Shown here one piece after another: positions 33,901 through 44,548 of a DNA stretch of 64,000 nucleotides. Below the pieces are notes generated by a model. That model saw only the letters and a list, made by a program, of their open reading frames with translations, was not told where the DNA came from and searched no databases. Source of the DNA: Lophium mytilinum (lineage: Eukaryota; Ascomycota; Dothideomycetes; Mytilinidiales; Mytilinidiaceae); contig MU004195.1 of the NCBI GenBank assembly GCA_010093605.1, positions 188,708-252,707 of the forward strand. Reading direction: 5' to 3'. The number at the start of each line of letters is the position of its first letter. Positions within the stretch are counted from its first letter, which is position 1. The translations under genes and the position numbers were made by a program.

Positions 33901-34866
33901 TACATGGTTTTAATATAAATAATAAAGTCTGTAAGCTAAATAAAGCATTATACGGCTTAAAACAGTCCCCTAGACAATGGTATATCTATTTAGCTACGTA
34001 TTTAGAAAAGTACGGTTTTAAAAGTACTATTGCAGAGCAGGCAGTATTTAAAAACGAAAATATAATAATAGTCTGCTACGTAGATGATTTATTAGTATTT
34101 AGCCCAAATATAAAAGATATAGAAAATCTACAATTAAAACTAAGCAAAGACTTAGAATTAACAAACTTAGGGCCTATATCCTATTTTCTAGGCATGGAAA
34201 TAATACGTAATAGAAAGGAAAGAACCCTATTATTAAGCCAGAAAAAGTATACAAAAAGTCTATTAAAAAGATTTAATAAAGAGAAACTAAATCCCGTTTC
34301 TATACTAGGAGAAATAGGTATAAAACTAGAGAAAAACGATAAACAGGCATTAAAAGAAGATATAAAACTATACCAGCAATAAGTTAGAAGTCTTATTTAT
34401 CTATCTACAAAGACAAGACCAGATATAGCCTATAGCATAAATCTATGCGCTCATTTTATGTCTAATCCTAGTCCTATTCACTTTAAAGCCTTAGAAAGGA
34501 TCTAGAAATACTTATTATATAAGCCTACGCACGGAATTAGCGTTAAATTTTCTCCTAGTGATCCAGCACCCTATTTATTAGGATATTCCGATGCAGATCA
34601 CGGGGGTGATATAATAGGAAGAAAATCAACAACTGGCTACTACTTCTCCTATGGAAAAACCCCTATTAGCTGGAATAGTAAACTACAGAAATCTGTAGCA
34701 CTATCTAGTTGCGAAGCTGAATATATGGCTTTAAAAGAAACTATAAAAGAATATATATACTTAATAAGTATATTAAAACAACTTAATATTAAAAATACAG
34801 AAGACTTCTATCTATTTACGGATAGTCAATCAGCTATAGAATTAGCTAATAATCCTGAACACCACT
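30990..34866 (+). pseudogene. gag-pol of the copia element, RIP-inactivated
   Basis: Gag begins at 30990 (GQSNYEVWALRVQSLL) and has a zinc knuckle near 31618-31665 whose first Cys is Tyr (TGT to TAT) while the other C, H, C ligands remain. Protease: YILDSGSTSHI near 31860. Integrase: a His/Cys region near 32300-32395, catalytic D in SLDLAGPI, D in FKTDNGGEY and E in QNGLVERI. Reverse transcriptase begins near 33540, with WDFKNAFTHADL, ALYGLKQSPRQWY and YVDDLLVF. RNase H: GYSDADHGGD and LSSCEAEYMAL near 34580-34735. Stops such as TAA at 31185, 31356 and 31389 and TAG at 31191 and 31776 keep the frame, with no frameshift found. Runs into the gap at 34867. No functional product is expected. Confidence 0.93.
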
Positions 34867-35351
34867 NNNNNNNNNNNNNNNNNNNNNNNNNNNNNNNNNN
34901 NNNNNNNNNNNNNNNNNNNNNNNNNNNNNNNNNNNNNNNNNNNNNNNNNNNNNNNNNNNNNNNNNNNNNNNNNNNNNNNNNNNNNNNNNNNNNNNNNNNN
35001 NNNNNNNNNNNNNNNNNNNNNNNNNNNNNNNNNNNNNNNNNNNNNNNNNNNNNNNNNNNNNNNNNNNNNNNNNNNNNNNNNNNNNNNNNNNNNNNNNNNN
35101 NNNNNNNNNNNNNNNNNNNNNNNNNNNNNNNNNNNNNNNNNNNNNNNNNNNNNNNNNNNNNNNNNNNNNNNNNNNNNNNNNNNNNNNNNNNNNNNNNNNN
35201 NNNNNNNNNNNNNNNNNNNNNNNNNNNNNNNNNNNNNNNNNNNNNNNNNNNNNNNNNNNNNNNNNNNNNNNNNNNNNNNNNNNNNNNNNNNNNNNNNNNN
35301 NNNNNNNNNNNNNNNNNNNNNNNNNNNNNNNNNNNNNNNNNNNNNNNNNNN
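34867..35351. other. Assembly gap (485 N)
   Basis: Unresolved bases remove the end of RNase H, the polypurine tract and most of the 3' LTR. Confidence 1.
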
Positions 35352-35399
35352 TCTATCTATCTATCCATCTATTCTCCCATCAACTCTATACCTTTGACA
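35352..35399 (+). repeat. End of the 3' LTR
   Basis: Matches the last 48 bp of the 5' LTR except for one C-to-T change visible in CCCATCAACTC. Followed by the target duplication GTAGC. Confidence 0.9.
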
Positions 35400-35599
35400 G
35401 TAGCCTTATATATTATAAAGATATTTAAAAGAATAGAGCTCTAGAGCTTTCTCTAAGCCCTTTAAGCTAGTTAAAAGGTTTAATAGAAGAGGGATATATA
35501 TATAGCAAAAATAGTATATATATTTAGTAATAACTTATTTAATATTCTAAATACTATATTAGATATAGAAAATAGTACTTTCTTAAAAAGATCTATATA

Positions 35600-35601
<2 letters not shown>

Positions 35602-35659
<58 letters not shown>

Positions 35660-35661
35660 CT

Positions 35662-35696
<35 letters not shown>

Positions 35697-35700
35697 ATCT
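35602..35700. repeat. (TCTA)n microsatellite
   Basis: About 24 units with two short interruptions (CTACTTCTA, CTTTCTA). Same motif as the LTR-borne tract, but no LTR sequence is evident around it. Confidence 0.95.
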
Positions 35701-36184
35701 CTTACTTTTATCTATTATATAGTTAGTCCCAGGAATAGTAGTATAATATGAGATATATTCTAGGCTCTTACCTTCTTTTAATAGTACTATTTTCTATATA
35801 GAAACTTTAGGATTCTATAGCTATCTCTTTCTATTTAAGTTATAAGACCTAGAGAGTAGATATTATGTTAAGATTATTGTTAAAGCGTCTACACCCTACA
35901 TAAGTGGTACAAATTCTGTCCGGCCTAACTAGCCTAGGGCCAATCTTTTTTCATAAACTGTGACATATTATAAATTGTTAAAAAAAAGCCTAGCATCTAT
36001 TACTATATAGCTAGTAGACTTTACTCCTTAGTAATCTTTACTCTGTAGTAAGATTAAATATAGAAGATTTATTCTTATCTTAAGATACTCTTATTATAGT
36101 AGATATATAATTTAGCTAAGAAGTTACTTTTCTTGAAATTATACTAATGTTTGTAACTTCTATAATAATATAGACAACATGTCA

Positions 36185-36415
36185 TTACGCATAATAAGCT
36201 TAAAAGCATTTAAACGGAATGAAACTGTAAACGTTTAAATGTAATATAATAAACGTTAGATAACATTATAAGAACGTTAGAGAAACGTTTTATAATGCAT
36301 TAAATGCTGTATATAGATAACTCCATTACTGTTAATATAGACTAGAACTTAAGTAATATAATTCCTATCTATCTATCTATCCATCTATTCTTTTATCAAC
36401 TCTATACCTTTAATA
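36185..36415 (+). mobile_element. LTR fragment F, 5'-truncated
   Basis: Homology to the LTR begins at TTACGCATAATAAGC, about 37 bp inside the LTR, and runs to the end CCTTTAATA. Mutated by transitions. No target duplication visible. Confidence 0.75.
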
Positions 36416-36817
36416 ATGCTTACTACTATGTATTATAAAGTGCTTGGAGAGCCTTCTTCTATTTTTCTGATATCTTACTATTACCCTATAACTCAATATT
36501 TATAATCCTACATTTCATAAGCAAGCAATAGATAACTTATAAGCTTGTAGCTGTGCTATTATAATGTATAGTGTAGCGCCCCAGCGCCCACCTTAAACAC
36601 AGTTGAATACTCATTCAGCTCTAACGTAGCTGAAGAATCCTTATAAAGGTGTCAACTAAAAACATAGTTTACTTTTGAATAACATGTCTGTAAAGAAGCT
36701 GTGTTTGGGCCCCTTTCGCGCTTGTGTACAACTGGCAAGTAGAATCCGTCTGCTCTTTAATTTTTCACGCATCAATAAGCTGCGAGAGGGAAAAGGTTGT
36801 AAACCACGAGTCTAACA

Positions 36818-37876
36818 TTACGTTGATTTACAAAACAATGGTCCTAACGGTCCTGTGAGTAAGCTCTTCGAGTCATCTGCTTCCACAGCATCAAGCATCG
36901 CTTTCCCCAGCTGAACGAGTTCCGCTGTACCTTCCTCATCCGTCCACCTCATCCTCGAGTAGAAGATTATATGCACGGCGAAATGCACAACAAGCCGAAT
37001 CTTGTCACGCTGCTCTAGTGGATGTTCAGTTAGATACGCCTTTAGAAAAGCTTCGAACATTCCCTTGCCACCGTGAAATCGATCGACCATCCATGAGTCT
37101 GCAGCAAATCGCCCAACATCAGTGGCGCCGTTTCCCACACGAACAGTTTCCCAATCAATGATTGTCAACACAGGTGCCCACAGCTTGATCTCATCCTCTT
37201 TCTCTACTTTGACAGCATCATCCTGGTTCTCGAGCTGGATGTTTGGCAGCCAGAAGTCACCATGGCATAGACACGTTTTGTCCGAAGCAGTTTCGGTGCC
37301 AAATTTCGTGTTGATGCGCTCTCCGAGAGCAGGGTCGTGGCCATGTTGTTTCAGGACAGAGGCTAGACCATTATAGGTGTATCTGAAGATGGACTTTGCA
37401 GTTTCATTGTCGAACGTCCTCTTGACGAAATCCAGCGTGTCTGGCTCTGAAGTCTCCCTGTGCAGTTTCGCCAGCCAGGAGCCTATCCTCCGACCGAGAA
37501 GGGGGATATCGATGTTATCGTCATTTTTATAGCTTTCTTTGAGATCTTGTGACCCCCCGTCAGACATACACATTACATGCTCGTCAGGAAAGTAGTTATA
37601 CAGCTGCGGAAGGCGAACGTGCTCGTTTGTGGACATTATGTCGGGAATAGCTGTCAACGCTAAGTGCTCGTAGTCCATCCTTTCGATAGCCAGTGGGACA
37701 TCAGGCATTATGCGAACGTAGGGCTCCGCATGTTTAGCGATGCTGTGCTTGCCAAGTTCTGTCTTGATACGCCAACAGAAGTTGGCTGACCCTCCAGCAA
37801 GGTCCTCAATCTCGTGGCAGGGTATGTCCTTCGAGGATAGAAAACGACGAAGTTCTAATTCGGTAGTGATTGGCAT
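36818..37876 (-). CDS. APH/choline-kinase-fold phosphotransferase
   Basis: Single exon. The internal ATG at 37876 (MPITTELELRRFL) is chosen because the family usually begins with such an acidic-helix segment; the same frame has an upstream ATG at 37954 that would add 26 residues. The product is about 352 residues. Kinase signatures are the glycine-containing loop DLAGGSANFCWRI near residue 25, the Brenner motif CHGDFWLPNI near 208 (catalytic D and metal-binding N) and the DFG-equivalent IIDWETVRVGNGATDVGRF near 245. This matches fungal 'phosphotransferase enzyme family' proteins related to methylthioribose, choline and aminoglycoside kinases; a small-molecule alcohol substrate is likely but unknown. 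It is the first ordinary gene after the transposon island. Confidence 0.85.
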   Translation of the reverse strand: MPITTELELRRFLSSKDIPCHEIEDLAGGSANFCWRIKTELGKHSIAKHAEPYVRIMPDVPLAIERMDYEHLALTAIPDIMSTNEHVRLPQLYNYFPDEHVMCMSDGGSQDLKESYKNDDNIDIPLLGRRIGSWLAKLHRETSEPDTLDFVKRTFDNETAKSIFRYTYNGLASVLKQHGHDPALGERINTKFGTETASDKTCLCHGDFWLPNIQLENQDDAVKVEKEDEIKLWAPVLTIIDWETVRVGNGATDVGRFAADSWMVDRFHGGKGMFEAFLKAYLTEHPLEQRDKIRLVVHFAVHIIFYSRMRWTDEEGTAELVQLGKAMLDAVEADDSKSLLTGPLGPLFCKST

Positions 37877-38457
37877 GATATCAGAGAGAATGATTTGTCT
37901 AGAGTATCGTGGCGACTGTATCTTTTTAAGGTTTGTGTCTTGTCGGCATATCATCAGCAGGTGGGTTGAGAGCGTTGCGCTGCTGCCTGGGCTGCCGTAT
38001 GAAGAACGGCGCAGCTCGCCTACGATTTCTCGGAACCACCATCTGTAGAATATCGCAGCTCAAAGCCATATTGATATCATCACGGTGGTTGAAGGCGCAA
38101 GCACTACAGAGCAGCCACAGATCGGACAGCCATGGGCTGGTGCGAGTCCTCAGAAACTTTGAATTACCGTCGAAAACTACATCGCACGTCCGTTATCCAC
38201 TACCCCTAAACCGCCCCTTTCTACAGGCCTACTGGTTCTCTCCACGCCACATTATTGGATCCTTGGTAGTACTGTAATACCGGTGGATTTTTTGCGGGCC
38301 GGTACACTCCTGAACACAACAGATGATGACCAGGGGGACTTCCCGAGGGCTTGATGCGCCACGAACATGGAGCTCGCATATATGAAGAAAACATAAGCTG
38401 GCACATGGACGGAAACATACTTGTCTACTCTTAAGCTGAATACCTCTTGTCATCAAT
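37877..38457. other. Intergenic spacer, no gene seen
   Basis: About 580 bp between divergent genes; it should contain both promoters. Nothing else was recognised. Confidence 0.5.
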
Positions 38458-39039
38458 ATGCCCAAAGTCACCACTTTGTGGCTGACCGTTGCGGCGGCAG
38501 TAACAGTCCTCGCGACCGATGCTGCCATTGTATCGCCAGCCAGCGGGACAAAAATCAAACCTGGAGCAACCTTCGCTTTCGAGTACAGAACAGCGGCCGA
38601 CTACTGCGTGTCAAGCTACAACTTCACGGTTTGGCTGGACACCCAAGATCCGACGTCCTTGTACCCTTCTAACACCTGGGCCCGAGGGGTATTCTTGGGT
38701 GAGTTTGCACTGCCAAACTACCCTGGTAGGTTTCACTGCCTGAGCCCATGTCACTGCGGGAGATTGATGTCGAGTCCCGTAGGAAACCCATACCCAAGGA
38801 ACCTTCCACCATCAAACTTTACCATGCCAGACTTCTCTATATCGCCGGGCGGGTTTGGCGTGGGTTCAAAAGTAAATGATGCTCATATCAAGCTGCTCGT
38901 ACTTGAAGAGTACCAGACCTGTGCCGTGAGTAGAACTTCGTTTGTGCGCGTCGAGGTATTGACAGAGAGAATACAGGGTGGGCTAGGAAATACGATAGGT
39001 TTTCACTATGCCAATCTGATCTATAACGCTACGAGCTGA
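38458..39039 (+). CDS. Secreted protein of a fungal family of unknown function
   Basis: A signal peptide (residues 1-22, LWLTVAAAVTVLATDAA) precedes a domain starting IVSPASGTKIKPGATFAFEYRT, with SSYNFTVWLD, LPNYPGNPYP, PPSNFTMPDFS and LVLEEYQTCA. These match the pattern of small secreted proteins shared by ascomycetes and basidiomycetes with no known function. The frame is open throughout, but two stop-free introns are evident: 38726-38782 (57 nt, GTAGGT...CGTAG) and 38926-38976 (51 nt, GTGAGT...TACAG with TTGAC branch). Their removal restores the family spacing and gives about 157 residues. Asn-linked glycosylation sites NFT and NAT occur. Possible cell-surface or effector-like role; this is inference only. 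Confidence 0.8.
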   Translation: MPKVTTLWLTVAAAVTVLATDAAIVSPASGTKIKPGATFAFEYRTAADYCVSSYNFTVWLDTQDPTSLYPSNTWARGVFLGEFALPNYPGRFHCLSPCHCGRLMSSPVGNPYPRNLPPSNFTMPDFSISPGGFGVGSKVNDAHIKLLVLEEYQTCAVSRTSFVRVEVLTERIQGGLGNTIGFHYANLIYNATS

Positions 39040-39542
39040 TGTAGACTTCGTGTGCGAAAGCAAGAGGCGATAGTGAAACGTTGGTTGGGGGTCATGTGCA
39101 TGATTTGACTGATCATGCGATCAATACAATCAATCTGGCGCCCCTTTGTTCGTCCAAAGACCAAATAATATTCTCATACCTTTCTCCATCTCTTCCCCTT
39201 GCTAAACCGTCGATTGATTTCTGGAATGTTTGCATGCCACTCTCCTGGTTTCTATATCTGGCTATCTTCAGCTCTTCTGGATACGGCTTGAATTGTCTGG
39301 GGTTTGCGAAGGTACCTAGTGCGATTTGAAGTTGTGTAAGCTGATATTGTTCCGAGGTCGAACGTAGATGAGCCTCTTCTATGTCTAATCTCTTGCTTTT
39401 CCTTAGACGTGACGATTTCATATTCGCCCCTGCTATGGTCTTTGGCTATCAAAAGCAGGATTCTTTCATTACCGCCTTGGCTGGGGCTGTAACATATCAG
39501 CAGGTGTTCTAGGCTAAGCACAAGTGGCGCGCTGTACTGCAT
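39040..39542. other. Intergenic spacer, no gene seen
   Basis: About 500 bp between the convergent secreted-protein and peptidase genes; no coding or repeat signal recognised. Confidence 0.5.
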
Positions 39543-41034
39543 TTATGGATCGTAAGGGCCAATTGCTCGTCGGCCACTCAATATCTCAGGAGGACCATCT
39601 TCCTTGACAAGGAAGACATCCTCATGACGTATACCAAACCTACCAACCAGGTAAACACCTGGCTCATTGGTGAACGTCATACCCGCACGAAGCATCTGAT
39701 TATTACCTTGATGTAGGTAGGGTGCTTCGTGCGCCTTGATTCCGATGCCGTGGCCAACACGATGTGTGAACATGGGTCCATATCCAGCTTGGGTTATGAC
39801 AGTGCGAGCTGCAATATCGACATCTTTTGCCCTGCTCTCGGGTGTGAACCTCTGTGCAGCGGAGGTCTGGGCATCTAAAACTAGTTGCCAGACTTTCAGC
39901 TTCTCTTGATGGAGCCTGAAACCAGTTTTGTGGAGGGGGGACCACCCAGAGGCAAGAAAGGTAAGAAGAGCTCCGATTCTAGAAGGCTTGGGCGGAGGAA
40001 TGAAGAACGAACGGCAGATGTCTGACGAGTACCCAAGATAATGCGCTCCGACATCGATTAGGACCATAGTGTCCTGCTCCAGAACCTTGTCTCCTGTCAC
40101 AAAGCCTCCATGGGGAAGTGCGGCATTTTCTTCGAACAGCACAAGGTTAAAGAAGAGAGAGAATCCGATGGATAGTAGTGTTTGGTCGAGGACAGTCACA
40201 ACTTCGTCTTCAGTGAGACCCGGGAGCAGACAGCTTCGAACTGCTCTTACTGCTTCCACGGTTCCAGTATTAACGGCTCTAAGAATTTCGATTTCCGCGG
40301 CGCTCTTCGTCTGTCGAAGGGCCTCGATTTCCATGTCCAACCCTACGGTGCTAAAGCCGTTGCTCGACAAACCACGGACAATGAAATCCCTCATTTCCTC
40401 ATCTACCATGATTATTGGGTCCTTCGTATGGGAGAACAGTCCCTGCTTCAGAGTTTGATACGGGTTCCAATGTTCTTCCCAGGTCACGATGTTCAGGCTG
40501 TGTTCTGAGGGTATTCCAAGCATCCTGACTCTTCCCTCTTCAAATTTGGGGCTCAAAAACGAGGTTTTGGCATGGATCTGTCCACCGTCTTCGACTCTCG
40601 GTTCGACGATCATCAGAAAGGGTCGTTCCTCGGGCTCCCAAGGCTCCCACGACGTTTGAGAAATGTTGCCATAGTATTCGAAGGTATAGCCAGGTTCTAA
40701 GACGAAACCATCAACTCCAGACGCCGCAAGTGCCTTCGCCAGCTTATTCCGACGATCGATGAATTCGTGGGACGTGATTGGATGCGCATCATGGAGGAAC
40801 GAGGTGTCCCGCTGGATTGTGTCGATCGAGCATTGCTGAACGCGATCGATTGCCGATTTCTGCGTGAATGGTAACTATTGAGAAAGTCAAAACCAGAATC
40901 TCAATTTACAGAGATTAGCCTACAAGAGTCACTAATGTCAGGATGAGCAGAGCTATGAGTGCACTGCTGATTCGAATGCGATGGGTGGAAGGTTTCCCCA
41001 GTTCCCTTGCGCCTTTGGAATACTCATCCCTCAT
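39543..41034 (-). CDS. Membrane-anchored M24 metallopeptidase (Xaa-Pro type)
   Basis: Exon 1 is 41034-40924 and exon 2 is 40874-39543 (49-bp intron, phase 0), about 480 residues. Exon 1 encodes a basic N-terminus and one hydrophobic span (ISSALIALLILTLVTL), so the enzyme is probably a type II membrane protein with its catalytic domain outside or lumenal. The creatinase-like N-domain includes GVDGFVLEPGYTFEYYGNISQ. The pita-bread catalytic domain keeps all five metal ligands: D in LIDVGAHYLGYSSD and the second D of that block, H in THRVGHGIG, E in FTNEPGVY and E in GIRHEDVFLV. The segment PSRIGALLTFLASGWSPLHKTGFRLHQ is longer than expected between conserved blocks and may hide a small intron, though I see no good donor. 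Confidence 0.85.
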
Positions 41035-41408
41035 CTTGGACCACGGAAATCGTCATCTCAGACTGCTCGGCTCTAGTATCATGCTGGTAGCTGTTATCGA
41101 GGCTCAGTCACAGTGGAGATGACTCGTTGGAGGTGTAGGGTAGCGTTGATAGTGAGTCTTGGCATTATATCAGCACCAAGTCACGTGAAAAACACGCATA
41201 CTATTTCAAGTTAAAACTATTTGAAGACATTTAGATGCATTTCTTAGAGTGATAAAGTAGTCTCATAGCATAAATTTCTTAGATGGATACAGTTGATTTA
41301 TGCTTTTAGTGGACGCGGGGATCCAGTCGTGCCAGTCTAGTAGAATTTAATAAGCAACTCGGCAACACTCAACACACCCCTACAGCATACTGTTGTAAGA
41401 TTACTCCT
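41035..41408. other. Intergenic spacer, no gene seen
   Basis: About 370 bp between two minus-strand genes; nothing recognised apart from presumed promoter and 3' UTR. Confidence 0.5.
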
Positions 41409-43301
41409 TCATCTCGCCGCCTTCTCTTTCCACTCATTGACCAAGTCCTTGTAGTCTTCTGGCCCGTATGGGTCAAACATTTCTGCCGTGCTGCTGCTCT
41501 TCCGGTGCTTGTTGAGCCCTAAGTCGCCCAGAAGCATGTCCACATAGGGCATCGCATCAAAGACAAAATCCGGCACCCTCGCCCCATAACCGCATGGATA
41601 CCGCCATTTAACAAACCGAGAATGCAGCATCGTTACCCACCGCGCATCCCGAGTCGACGCTGGCAGGCGGGCGAGCTTTGTATCGAAGTATGCCGAGATC
41701 CAAAGCGCTTGCGTCTGAGCGCACATTGCGGTTGTGATGGTTGTCAGCATGCCTGCAAATGCGATGTTCCGATGTTCGAGGCTGTTAGGAGGAACTATGA
41801 AGCGATAAAGGTTCAACGGAAGAGGCACTCCTTCTTCCCTGTCCTGTTGTGACAACACGGGTTGCGCCCGGAGGCGTGGGAATCGCTTCAAAATTTCGGC
41901 ATCTGCCCGTCTTTCCAGCTGCAGACTTTCCGAGTTCATGGAGTGGTGCGAGAAGTCGATCCCCGAATCTAGGCCTGGTGGTAGGAATCTCAGCGGAGGA
42001 CGAGCCGTGAATCCAGTCGCGCACACAAGAACGTCTGCTTCAAGCTCTTCTCCGGTGGAAAGATGGACAGTATTCGCGGAGAGATCCGTGACATCTGCAA
42101 TATGGACTCTAATCATTCCATCCCTGACCAATGCGAAGAAGTCTGTTGGATAGTTGAGAATACTCAGCCCACTTCCAATCCAGAACGCACTGTTCCATGG
42201 CTTCAGCTTCTCCACCTCTGGATGCTTTCTGAATCCGTTCAAGGCAATAACGTCATTGCTTAAAACACTCCAAAATGCGTCCACGACTTTGCGCCCGATG
42301 AAGGTCCCATGCAGAAGTCCACGAATCCTCGAATAGCCATCCTCGTCTCCCCAGATGCAAGGGCTAAACCAGGTCAAGAATCGAGTATGTACGAGCTTTT
42401 CCAGCCACTTTCGGAATGGCGTAACGTGCGCTGGTGCCATCCAAACTGGACCTTTTCCACCTCTCCGTACAATCATATTGACTTTGACCCCGGACGTCGC
42501 GTAGGCGTAGGCACAATCCCAGGCTGATTTCGCTGCGCCCAGAACAACGACGCTCCTCGCTGAACTGAGGGTTTTCGAGTGGTCTGGGAAGTACCGAGAA
42601 TGAAAAACCGGGTTTTGAAATTGTTCACGCCCTGGAAGGTCCGGAATATTCGGCTCAGACGCCAACCCGGTTGCAACGATTAGCCTTTTGGTGCTAAGGT
42701 ACCGCGGGTGCTTCGAAGTCGTATCAGCCGGTGCAACATGAACCTTCCAACGTCCAGAATCCGAGCCCCTGCCCGAGGCATCTATGTTTGTGGGCAAGGA
42801 TGAGGAGTTGGAATGTGAGTGTGCGTCCAGCATGCCAGATGAAGAGAGGAGCTTATGATTTGATAGTATTGTATCGTCACCGGATGCTTCATACTCAATC
42901 GTTTCCACCTTCGTATTGAAGCGTATGAGTCCGAACACACCGAAGTGCTCAGCATAGTTGGTCAGATATCGGTGTAGTACTGCACCGGAAATGTGTTCTC
43001 CTGGGTTGACACCGTAGTCATGCGACATCGGATAATCGCTGAACTCATACGTTCCCAGTATATTGTTTGCTCTCAATCCCGGATAGATACGATCCATTCC
43101 CCATACGCCTCCAGCTGTCGCAGCAGCTTCGACGACGATAACTTTCTCTGTCGGATGAAGCTGGACATACGTCTTCGCAGCTGCAAGGCCGAACCATCCT
43201 GATCATATCAGAAAAGCTCGAAGAGATGTCATTAAATGACGCGGGCAGGCGTCCACGCTTCTCTTACCGGCACCAATGATAACCAGATCGTAGTCTTCCA
43301 T
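41409..43301 (-). CDS. Flavin-containing monooxygenase (FMO-like)
   Basis: Exon 1 is 43301-43268 and exon 2 is 43198-41409 over a 69-bp intron, about 607 residues. Starting at 43301 gives MEDYDLVIIGAG, the usual beginning. An in-frame ATG at 43391 would add 30 residues. The FAD-binding motif GAGWFGLAAAKTY is restored only by splicing. Other marks are GGVWGMDRIYPGLRANN (substrate/FAD region), the FMO-like segment PVFHSRYFPDHSK, the NADPH motif VVVLGAAKSAWDCAYAYA and VLVCATGFT near residue 350. The C-terminal half is longer than in plain FMOs and contains a hydrophobic stretch. Such enzymes hydroxylate nitrogen or sulfur or act as Baeyer-Villiger enzymes; the substrate is unknown. No obvious cluster partner lies next to it. 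Confidence 0.87.
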
Positions 43302-43919
43302 CGTCGCACTAGTTGCATTCGTTGCACTCTTGGCCTTCTGCAGACCAGTTCCGTACATAGGTGAGAAAGAAGAGCTTGTTAGTTCTTGCATGTGGCGGAT
43401 CGTGTCGAAGGGCCACGAAAGAGCAACACTCCTCTCTGCTGCGCATGTGGCTGGGCGGTAGGCGCTACTGGTACCTAGTATGTACCTGAACTTTTTGAAT
43501 CGGATAAACACGGTTGCTACGACAATTGGGCGAATGGTTGCACAAACAGGGCACCCCTGGAATATGGGCCGCTCTATGTCACATCGAACGAAGGACGAAA
43601 GCAGATTTGACGACTGATGTATTCTACGCCTGTATGGCTACAAGTCGAAGCACACGCTTTCACCAACGAACCCATAGAATCATTGCCAGTCGGTAATATC
43701 AAGGGGAAACCCTACTATTATTGGCTTTGGATGTTCTACCCTTAACGATCGGCATGACATCACCTTTACTCCGATGCATCCGCCTACCTTCGTACTGAGA
43801 TTTGTACAGTACCAATGCATTCATCGTCCATACAACAAAACGCCCACAAGACAATAGAGCGACATTGTTCACAGTAATCCTTAATTCGTTTGCTATTTAC
43901 TGATCTCATTGTGCTCGAG
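43302..43919. other. Intergenic spacer, no gene seen
   Basis: About 600 bp between divergent genes, including the possible longer N-terminus of the monooxygenase up to 43391. Nothing else recognised. Confidence 0.45.
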
Positions 43920-44123
43920 ATGTCAAGTCCCTCGGAGCAGCCGCAGACCTTCATGCAGCGCCTCGCCACCGCGCTTGTCTATGTCCTCGCCTTCCCTTTC
44001 ATCGCCATCTTCATCGGATTGAAGCGCGTTGTTACCCAGCAGAAAGAGCCGCCGCACTCATACCGTAACAAACTGCCTACCATGAAGAATTTAGGACCCA
44101 GTCAGGATGCGAAACGTCGGTAG
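43920..44123 (+). CDS. Small one-span membrane protein (67 aa), hypothetical
   Basis: A short open frame starting at ATG 43920. It has a polar start (SSPSEQPQTFMQRL), one hydrophobic segment (ATALVYVLAFPFIAIFIGL) and a basic, polar tail ending AKRR. This layout is sensible for a small tail or signal-anchored protein, and codon use resembles that of the neighbouring genes, but the frame is short and I know of no family. It could be a chance frame. Confidence 0.4.
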   Translation: MSSPSEQPQTFMQRLATALVYVLAFPFIAIFIGLKRVVTQQKEPPHSYRNKLPTMKNLGPSQDAKRR

Positions 44124-44548
44124 TGGAGGATAAAGCCGGGCAGCGGAGGGCAACTTTCTTGGCATCATATCTGAATGGTGAGCTAATAAAGTTGTAACGA
44201 TTTGGTTATGTTTTAAATCCATGCAGGTGAACAAGCAAAAATCATGTGGCTATCGCATCTAAAGATTTTGGACCTCAATATGGGTGGGCCACATATTCTG
44301 GAACCTGGAGAGACTCATGCCAAGCGGCACGCCCACGGTTGCATGCGGTTCCCTCCTAGCTAGACTTCTATGATTGCGCACATCGCCCAAATATATACAA
44401 GGGCGATATTTCTAGTGCAGGGTCGTCAAGCTTGAGTAGCTACGGGTCACAGTTTTTAACATCGCCCATTTTAAAAAGAATTGTGTCGCACTGCTGTACA
44501 CACCCATCTTCTTATCCACCGTAGCTTTCCGAATTCATCATCATCGCA
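44124..44548. other. Intergenic spacer, no gene seen
   Basis: About 425 bp upstream of the F-box gene; no coding or repeat signal recognised. Confidence 0.5.

Larger units (their letters stand above)
29878..35399 (+). mobile_element. Full-length Ty1/copia LTR retrotransposon, inactivated
   Basis: Bounded by a 5' LTR (29878-30138) and a 3' LTR of which only the last 48 bp (35352-35399) lie outside an assembly gap. Both flanks carry the same 5-bp target duplication GTAGC (29873-29877 and 35400-35404). Domain order is gag, protease, integrase, reverse transcriptase, RNase H, which defines the copia (Pseudoviridae-type) order. All coding blocks sit in one reading frame from 30990 to 34866, broken by TAA/TAG codons only. 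Solo LTRs A-E and fragments F and G belong to the same family. Confidence 0.93.
35400..36817. other. AT-rich island 3, right part
   Basis: RIP-like DNA containing a long TCTA array and one LTR fragment. From about 36600 composition becomes normal and no gene is seen before the kinase gene stop at 36818. Confidence 0.6.

Noticed and set aside
34725-35444. 239-residue frame across the N region
   Set aside because: It is an artefact of translating the assembly gap between RNase H and the 3' LTR.
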